This document shows, one piece after another, positions 56,560 through 64,000 of a DNA stretch of 64,000 nt (positions are counted from its first letter, which is position 1; each line of letters begins with the position of its first letter). This stretch comes from Dryococelus australis (lineage: Eukaryota > Arthropoda > Insecta > Phasmatodea > Phasmatidae). A model generated the notes under the pieces. The model saw nothing but the letters and a program-made list of their open reading frames with translations. It was not told the origin of the DNA and searched no databases. The translations under genes and the position numbers were made by a program. Location: assembly GCA_029891345.1 (NCBI GenBank), contig CM056993.1, positions 276,970,016 through 277,034,015 on the forward strand, written 5' to 3'.

Positions 56560-57010
56560 ACTCTGCTCATATTATTCCGAAGTGGCGGATTCTTGTATTA
56601 AATAGCGTCTTTGAGCGTATTCCTGATAAGGCGAATGACGTTCAAATCATGTTACTCAGGTGACTTTCCATGGCTTCAATCTCAGATGAGTGTTCCTCCA
56701 GCCATTGTCTTGGTGGCTCTTGACTTGTGTGATGGCGCATTGTCCTGTTGGAAGAGGTCAACACTGTCAGGATGAACGAAGGACACACAAGGTGTCCTGA
56801 TGAGTGCCAACTCAACATACCCCGAACCTTCAAGGAGCCACGGCAAGCCGATAGTTTTTTGTTGACATCCTTGATACAGGGATTCATGAGGTTTTCTCCA
56901 CGCGTAGACTCTTCCATTCTACACGAAACGTTACTCGTCACACCAGGTTCAGCATTTCCAGCAGTCGCGTTTTCAATGGTGGTGGTGCTCCCGAGCTCAA
57001 ATGAAACGCA
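56560..57010 (-). pseudogene. Tc1-like transposase remnant
   Basis: Minus-strand pieces of a Tc1/mariner transposase. NGRVYAWRKPHESLYQG (near 56919) lies after the first catalytic region, where the Asp-containing segment is broken by stops. QQDNAPSHKSRATKT (near 56750) is the second catalytic Asp motif. After a further frame change, a segment DLNVIRLI near 56640 is the remains of the region before the third acidic residue. The N-terminal DNA-binding part is not visible. Heavily decayed. Confidence 0.75.
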
Positions 57011-57395
57011 TAGTTCTGTATCATGCGGTTAAAAACGGTGATCGGATTGGGCGTCAGCTCCTTAAGTACGTATCGTGCAAGGTGAGTTGCTCAGTTCTCG
57101 CGCTAATATTCATTGAGTACCCAGCACTGACTTCCAGTGGTTTTGCTGCAGTTTGCCAACTCTGCGACTTGAAAAGAGTCTGGTGACTGACGCCTGTCGT
57201 AAGTTCCATATTTTACCGGAAGTATTGTAGTCGATAAAAATTTTTTAATGGCCGAACGTGAAAATATAATCTTTGACTCTGACACCGAAACGTTAAAGAT
57301 TTACTTCGCCAGCTCTTTTTAGTACATATCATTAAATTTCACTTTTATCATGATAACCTGCCATCCCTGCATCGTTATCAGCGCTGCGAGTTGTC

Positions 57396-57479
57396 ACAGA
57401 TGTGTATGTATGTGTGTGTATATATCAGTGTATATAAAGCAATGGAGATATATATAGATAGATATATATACATATATAG
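57396..57479. repeat. Compound TG/TA microsatellite
   Basis: TGTATG, TATA and TAGATA runs directly left of the SINE copy, possibly its 3' tail. Confidence 0.8.
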
Positions 57480-57488
57480 GTGGGCGAG

Positions 57489-57670
57489 GTGAGTATGGAG
57501 CAGCATCGGAGTGCAAGGGCGGGGAAAGTGGGAGCTGCCCGAGAAAACCCGCCGAGGAGCGGTTTCATCTGGCACAACTACAACATGCGAAAATCTGGGG
57601 GCGACCCCGTCGAGAATCGAACCCAGTTCGCCTATGTTGTTATTGTGCAACTGGCATGCGCACTCTGCTC
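57489..57670 (-). mobile_element. tRNA-derived SINE, copy 2
   Basis: The minus strand has a well-kept box B, GGGTTCGATTCTCGAC, at about 57624-57609. The body shares GAGTATGGAGCAGC(A/G)T, AGGGCGGG and ACCCGCCGA(G/C) with the copy at 40.3 kb. Box A is weaker than in copy 1. The pair defines a SINE family. Confidence 0.78.
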
Positions 57671-57699
57671 CATAGTCAATCTATCCTTGTGTAGTGGCT

Positions 57700-59160
57700 A
57701 TTCTGTCCATGGCAATGTTAATTTTACGCGTGGCAGAAGGCAACACCTCGGAGAAGAGAAGGTACAACTTATGACGTGAACTGTTCGATGAACTGTAAAC
57801 CAACTATAGGGAGTCATACTTTACTTTTTGTGTGGCGGCTGGTATCCGAGGCAAATGCACCGGTTTAGCTTATTTTTGTTTAGGCTGTGGTCTGTAAAAT
57901 CCCATGAGCACTTGCGATCTTAAATCCTTCTTAAATCTGTGAGATCTTGTTCACAGTTACAACTATGCATACAACGCTATAAGATCAGGTACAAAATGCC
58001 TGCATCAGAAAACTGAGTACTGCAGCCTTAGTTTGTAAGACGGCAACCACTGAATTTATATTTTAAGTTGTATTTATTTAATGATTGCATTATGAATACA
58101 CTTGAATTTCACATTTCCACTGGTGCTCTTTAATAGGACAGACACTTCAATTTATTGTTGATATCAGATGATTTGACTTATGATTATGCATTACTTCAGT
58201 CTTTCTGAGCAAAAAAAAATGTAAAAATAAGTGTTAATTTTTATTTTCACAAGAAGAGCCTTTGAAAATATTCTGACAATGCTATAAAATTGGATTTCTT
58301 TTCGCCGAAGATAGTTCTATAGGCACTCAAGCTCAGACGTAGAAACATGAGGCCGCAACACGACGCCATATTTCTGAACAATCGTGGTCTCCAAAGACCT
58401 CTATACAAACCGTAGCTTTCGATATTCCTGAACCCGTTGTCAATGTATCCCTGGCTTTCTCGTGCAGCAAACAAAAACAAACCTTGAACTGGCTGGCGGA
58501 GAACACTGTGATAGAGTTTTATTTTTTTGGTGTCGAAAGAAACACTCACGCTTCCTAGTAATCTGCTGGCGCCCGCTGCCGAGAAGACAATCTCTCTACA
58601 ATAGGCCTCCGTCCATTACACTCCTCTCCTCGGAGAAGACGTAGGGGATGAGAAGCAATTGTTATGCCAGGCATCTGACGCACGGGCGGCTGAGTGACGT
58701 CAGGAGCTTGACAAAACACCAGGATATCAGTAACCTCAGTCGGGTGACTTAAATCTGCGGGCAACTTGCAAACTGGACTAGTAAGATTGGCGTAGGGGCC
58801 TACTTCATAACCTCGTTTTAATGCACCGTGTACCAACCAAACATAGTCTATTCCAAAAATTAAGAATTTTGTCAATTTACACATTTTTCAGATTCAAACT
58901 AGCAGCTGTTCATAAAAATCTGGCATTTCTGTGCAGTAGCGCGGATCCGCCTAATACTAAGTGGAGAATCGATCGATTGCAGAGCCCCGTCCACAAGCAC
59001 ACTGCAGATTGAACTCTCGGAACTCAAGTCATCGAAGATAAGCAAAAGTTGAAGCCAAATTCTACAAACGAAAAGAAAATTTTAAGACTATTAAATTCCA
59101 TTCAGAAACGACATCAGTTACAATACCGTTCAGCAGAAACTTCGCTACACTATATTGTGT
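57700..59160. other. Non-coding stretch, no recognisable feature
   Basis: Open minus-strand frames at 58247-58549 and 58555-58884 have no domain I recognise. Sequence is otherwise AT-rich. Confidence 0.5.
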
Positions 59161-59164
59161 AAAT

Positions 59165-59592
59165 ATATGCTGTTCACGGCAAACTGAGCACTTTTGAAAT
59201 GGACCTTTGAAAATTGCCACTGCCCCTACCTACATATATTTTGACGGGCAAACCTAGTGGCATACGCTCAGTAATGTTGGTAACGACGATGGGGAAAGTA
59301 GTTCCATGTATTAAAGTTGAATTAAAACAGTCAGGTAAACGTGTGTGATTACTGGAATCATTTCTTTTGCTTTCTGTTTTACTTCGTGGATATAAGCGAA
59401 AGAGTTCGAAAATTTGTAAAATATTTATACTTTCCTAAAAATTTATCAGTTTCACTTGACTAACGCATGAATAAAGTGACCAGGCCCATCGCAATGTTAA
59501 TTTCACATGTAATGAAATAGTACACAATGTTCTTACAAGTAGATCTCTAGCAGGGCTTTCAAAAGTTCTCAGTTTATCGTGAACAGCTTATA
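59165..59592. mobile_element. MITE with TATAGGCT-type ends, copy 3 (longer)
   Basis: The left end ATATGCTGTTCACGGCAAAC then TGAGCACTTTTGAAA pairs with the right end CTTTCAAAAGTTCTCAGTTT then ATCGTGAACAGCTTATA. About 36 bases of inverted repeat with few mismatches. Its interior differs from the two shorter copies. Confidence 0.8.
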
Positions 59593-61021
59593 ATTAACCG
59601 AGATTCCTCAACAGCTATACATTCGAGAAAATTTAATGAGGTTCTCAGAATCTATGAGCTAGTAGGAATTTGTAACTTAAGAACCAATTTCCGCTATATT
59701 TTATGGTAATGCGTAGAGTTATTCGCGAAATATAATTATAATACCAGCTAACACAGAATATGTCTTGTTGTCTTTTGGCTGAAAGCAGGATTTTGCCATT
59801 ACAACTCCCGCATTATGTTTCGTCATTTTGCAACATGTCCGACATACCTGGTGTTGCTAAAGAAGGGGCCAAGTAGATTTATGTTGGATAATATTTCCCC
59901 ACTTGCAATAACTATTTCAGTTATAAAATTAATTTTGGAAAAAAAAAACATTGCAGAAATTATTAAGCTCGAAGACGTAAGATCCAGTATTGCCATGATA
60001 TAAGCCTACATTTAAATGCAATTGTTGTGTCTCTGTCTTTCTTTCTGCCAACTGACAGAAATTTGCTGATTCTTTGGTAAAGGAAATTCTAAAGAAAAAA
60101 TTTACCTTTATTTTTATAGGAAATATTCTTTGTTCAAACATATTCATTGCCGAAGTTTTCCTCGGCCGCACTAAAAACTTCAATATTACGTCCGAAATGT
60201 TCGATGTGATTAAGCCACATTAACAACTTCCTTCCGCTTAGCACGTTAGTTAACTTATAAACGAATAATTACGTCAAACTTAACATATCATAAAATTTAT
60301 AATATCAATTGATTCTAAAAACCATTATGCGTAACAACTTTTTTAACTGAGTAGTATTGAAAACTCTGCTGAGATTCTTTTGAAGGCCTGTATAAACCCT
60401 GCCGCAAAAATATACTAGTAGACTATTGCCTTGAATGTAATAACTTGTATCGAAGGATCTATCAAATTACGCTGTAAATAGATAGAAATATTTAAATACT
60501 ACGAAAGCTCTGAATCTAATATGTTATAAAAGAAAAACGTTAATGGGGGCACTGCAGCTCTTTACGAGCTTCATCATTCAGCCACACCACTGCAGATCAG
60601 TGGCCTTACAAAAACTGTAGCATGAAAAAAGAATGCTTGCTACATTTTCGCTGCAAGCAGATGACGTACGCTAGACGAAAGATATAAATGGTTTCAGAAA
60701 TAAAATATTACGCTACTAATGGAATTACACACAGTGTTGGTGGAAGTGAGACATTCCGCATAATAGAATAAATAATGAGCATAGTATACGGCAAATTTTC
60801 AGTGTCGTTACCAAAACTTCGATTGTCATTTTTATTATTTTTAGAAATTAAATTCGCTTTCGGATACATTGAAAAGTTTTCACTTGTAGCGTCACAAAAG
60901 CACGCAACATAAAATGAACAGCGACAGTGTTGATCCAGCAGAAAACGCAGAGCTGTTTAAAAGCGCCAACTGGTAGCGTCGAGGGAGAAACTTGCCGCTG
61001 AACGCGCCCAGTTTCAGTGAC

Positions 61022-61261
61022 TATAGGCTGTTCATGAAAAGTGACCACTTTTGAAGCTCTAGTTACTTTTTCTTTTCAGCGATATTTTATACTTTAACAT
61101 CCTGTTTTAAATAAATATTGCCATGTATTTAATCAACACGTTGTGTATATTCCATCGCACTCAGAAGTTAACGTCTAAGGTTAAAACAAAATATATTTAT
61201 TGACTATTATTCCAAATGAGAGGGCTTTTAAAAGTGCTCACTTTAGGGTGAATAGCCTATA
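61022..61261. mobile_element. MITE with TATAGGCT ends, copy 2
   Basis: The left end TATAGGCTGTTCATGAAAAG then TGACCACTTTTGAAGC and the right end GCTTTTAAAAGTGCTCACTT then TAGGGTGAATAGCCTATA form an inverted repeat. The interior matches copy 1 at 40.7 kb. The 240-bp length and TA-containing ends fit a Tc1/mariner-type MITE. Confidence 0.87.
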
Positions 61262-61943
61262 CCAGTAAAAACACTCCGCATATAACTAGTCCTTTCACTT
61301 ACCTGATTATTGCCGTCAGTTCGTTGCCAATATTACTTAAAGTGCTCTAGTTAGTTTGTATGTTGGACTATATGGAGCAGTGGACATGAATTCCCCCCCC
61401 CCCCCCGCCCTTTTTCCCAAAAAATTTGAGATTAGAATCGAACAAGCAATGAAAGTCTTACACAAGATGTATCTAAATTTGACCGGTAAACCTCAGCTGC
61501 AAATTAATCTCGAAAAAATAAGTTGAAAACATAGGCCTTTATACGACGTATGGTCTAAATTGACTCTCAAGGGCAGTACACATCTTTGAAGATACACCTG
61601 ACGCACCAGATTATTACAAATATCGGGGGAAATGTGTAAGATGGAACACTGCGTTTCTGGATAATGTGCGAGTATAAAATAATCTACAAACACCACGAAA
61701 CCTGTCACAGTAAAAAATTAATTCTGGAAATAATAATGGTTAGCACTCTTAACGCGAGTCATTCGACATGACGCGGTACCGTAAGTGTAAACACCCTTAC
61801 CCACCCCCCCTCCCCAACTAGCGGTTTTCGAGTAATAGGGGTTTGAAACTGCGAAACAATTATGTTCGAGATCTAGCAGGCGGGCAACACGCACAACACT
61901 CAATAACGAATGGTTACGAGTATAAAAGGGGCAAGATAAAGGT

Positions 61944-61944
<1 letters not shown>

Positions 61945-61995
<51 letters not shown>

Positions 61996-61996
61996 G
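61945..61996. repeat. GA microsatellite
   Basis: An almost pure AG dinucleotide run of about 52 bases. Confidence 0.97.
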
Positions 61997-62149
61997 ACAG
62001 AAACATTCAGACATAAGGTAACAAATGTATGGTGGTAGTTTACCGATATTTTATTTTTAAGTTGTAGCAATAAGTGGATGCCAGCTGAATTCAGATTGTA
62101 ACTAATTACATAATGATGTGCAACACTGTGATATAAACGAACTTTAGAT

Positions 62150-63430
62150 AATGTGCACGAACGGTCGGCCTCCAATCTTGCTGCAGCGTGTACAGTGACG
62201 ATATCACGATTGCCGAACACGGTCAAACACGCCGGGTGTGGTTCTTATGATTGTGGAAGCAGCATATATTCTGGCCACGAGATCCTTCAGAGACGCTATT
62301 GGAGTCTCGTACACCGAACACTTCATAGCACCCCACAAGAGAAAGTCAAGCAGTGTAAGATCTGGGGACCTCGCAGGCCATAACCTTGGCCCACCGCGGC
62401 CTACCCATTTACCTGGAAACTTTTGTCAAGTTGCTCTTGAACATGTTCACCAAAGTGTGAGGGTGCACCGTCATACTGCAGACACATTTCTTGTTGAATC
62501 CCAAATAAAATGTCTTCCAGCAACTCCAGCAAAACGTGTAACAAAACCACGAGGTACCGGCCAGCATTTATGTAAGCGGGCAACATGTATGGCCCAATTA
62601 AACTGTCACCTACAGTACCACGCCATACGTCAACGCCAAATAGCTCCTGATAATTTCGAATGAAGAGCGCGCTCGTGTTCGCCTCTATTCACACGTGACT
62701 GTTACGAGACGTCATGGCACATTATTTTGTGAATTGCGTTTCGTCGGTAAACAACACGACACTTGGGAAATGTGACTCTACTGCACATCGTTGTAAACAC
62801 AACTGCATGAACTGAAAACTTTGTGAGTAGTCTCCAGACATCATATGGTGCACTTCTGTCAGCGATATGGATGGAGCAGCTGTTCATGCACAACTCTCCA
62901 CAGATTCATGTGTCCAGTGCGGACCGCATGCGCCCCTTGATGGATGCTGGTAGATGGCAACTCATGGAACCTCTGCTGCATCTCCTCCTCAAAGTGAGGT
63001 GTTCGTACCGACCTTGGACGGCCAGCGTTAGGCCTGTGCACCTGTAATATGTACGGTATTGGTACAGGTACGCTCGGTTTCACAGCGTACAACAATCGCT
63101 ATGACATCACATAACCACACTGCGTGACTCTTTTACTCACCCTAAATGTCCCCTATACGCGAAGCCACCTATCGATGGCTGTGAACAGAGAATAACGGGT
63201 CACAAGTCTGTTTGGATACCTTTCCACGTGCATGCGTGCTGCAGCGTTACTGTTGCACTGCACTGCCCCACACACAAGGTGAATGTCAGCCATTTCAGGC
63301 CATGTAAAACGATCCATTTCGCGAAAATCCAACTAAGCCTCTGTTCCATTCCGCTTAACTGTAGTACGATGGTTTCGGCTGAGTAAACGACTGAACATGT
63401 CACAGGACACACATGCCAAAGACCCTCCAC
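62150..63430 (-). pseudogene. Mariner-like (IS630-Tc1-mariner) transposase remnant
   Basis: Read right to left, the N-terminal part begins near 63320 (FTWPEMADIHLVCGAV) and continues with helix-turn-helix-like segments. HFEEEMQQRFHELPSTSIHQ lies near 63020. The first catalytic motif LFTDETQF is near 62750, the second YDGAPSHF near 62470, and the third SPDLTLLDFLLWG near 62360. All three acidic residues of the DDE/D set are visible but in different frames, and many stops interrupt. The C-terminal helix (SLKDLVARIYAAS) ends near 62260. Confidence 0.85.
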
Positions 63431-63439
63431 TTGACGATG

Positions 63440-64000
63440 GTGTGTGTTGTGTGGTGGCCTACATGGTAGGCCGTTATGACAAGCAATTTATCCTCCATGT
63501 AACATTGTGAGGCCATCCCTCACGCAACAGTGTGGTGGTAACTGCATTCAAGCGGTGTTTACACGCACCAGCCTCGTATACGAGTTGGCCATGACAACGA
63601 TTTAACAAAGTCGATTTACAATGCACGCCTCAACCACGATCATAACACACACAAGTCGATTCTTGCACTGAAGAAACATTTGGTAAGTGTGTTATGGACA
63701 TTGATGTAGTCATACAATTACCGATTACTACTATAAAAGCTACATTATTGCATGTATTATGGTGGTGTGCTCTGTTATTTTATTACTCATGGTTGATACG
63801 CTATAATTAATTCCACACTCTTGAGTCTTTCGTCATGGAAATGGCACACACACTGGTGTAGTCTAATTTGCTATTGTTTCGATTTATTGTGATTTACGGC
63901 ATTTCTCAACACCCCATTTACGTACCCATGTCTATTATATTGTCCCTTTGATATTCGCGACCATTCTTTATGGGTTGATGTACGTGTTGCCCGCCTAACA
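63440..64000. other. Non-coding end of window
   Basis: No domain, repeat pair or RNA gene was recognised in the last 560 bases. Confidence 0.5.

Noticed and set aside
58247-58884. Two consecutive minus-strand frames of about 100 codons
   Set aside because: No domain, splice logic or homology could be recognised; chance open frames are likely.
62153-62663. Plus-strand frames up to 141 codons
   Set aside because: Antisense to the mariner-like transposase, which shows ordered catalytic motifs on the minus strand.

Overview
The window looks like a repeat-rich, AT-biased arthropod genome, most likely an insect. The support is the mobile-element mix: Ty3/gypsy pol genes, a jockey-like LINE, Tc1/mariner transposases, TA-flanked MITEs, a tRNA-derived SINE, and Maverick/Polinton elements of the adintovirus class. 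No species is assigned. I found no intact host gene, tRNA, rRNA or CRISPR array. Nearly all recognisable coding sequence is decayed mobile-element or integrated-virus sequence.

Layout. 0-3.4 kb: pieces of gypsy retrotransposons, pol on + and gag/protease on -, meeting tail to tail, with a PHD-like zinc finger in the gag region. 3.4-10.6 kb: mostly featureless, with a pogo/Tigger-like MITE at 6.0 kb, a LINE reverse-transcriptase remnant at 6.9 kb and a terminator-shaped hairpin at 9.36 kb. 10.6-15.2 kb: a minus-strand gypsy element (gag, protease, RT, RNase H, integrase). 18.5-23.3 kb: a second, different minus-strand gypsy element. A 1.39-kb direct repeat lies just to the right of each gag (15.6-17.0 and 23.6-25.0 kb); its 1.17-kb core is almost identical in both copies while its ends have diverged.

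25.0-33.4 kb: Maverick 1, plus strand. It holds a protein-primed type B DNA polymerase, a BRO-N domain remnant, a 30-bp minisatellite, a coiled-coil ORF, a Maverick-associated protein of unknown function and a retroviral-type integrase. No capsid, ATPase or protease gene was seen in it.

33.5-44 kb: non-coding sequence with hairpins, a SINE, a MITE, microsatellites, a zinc-finger fragment and a run of nuclear-receptor half-sites. 44.2-46.5 kb: two inverted copies of an unrecognised gene, one still open for 170 codons, with about 0.33-kb inverted repeats and a 229-bp MITE.

46.5-55.7 kb: Maverick 2. It holds a 5'-truncated PolB, a penton-like minor capsid protein, a packaging ATPase, an integrase, a fibre-like protein, an adenain-like protease, a small hydrophobic virion protein, a parvovirus-VP1-type phospholipase A2, the Maverick-associated unknown and a double-jelly-roll capsid-like protein. 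Together these are the replication, integration, packaging, maturation and entry functions of a midsize DNA virus. Most genes carry frameshifts or stops, but several catalytic residues remain.

55.7-64 kb: a Tc1-like transposase remnant, a SINE, two MITE copies, a GA microsatellite and a mariner-like transposase remnant.
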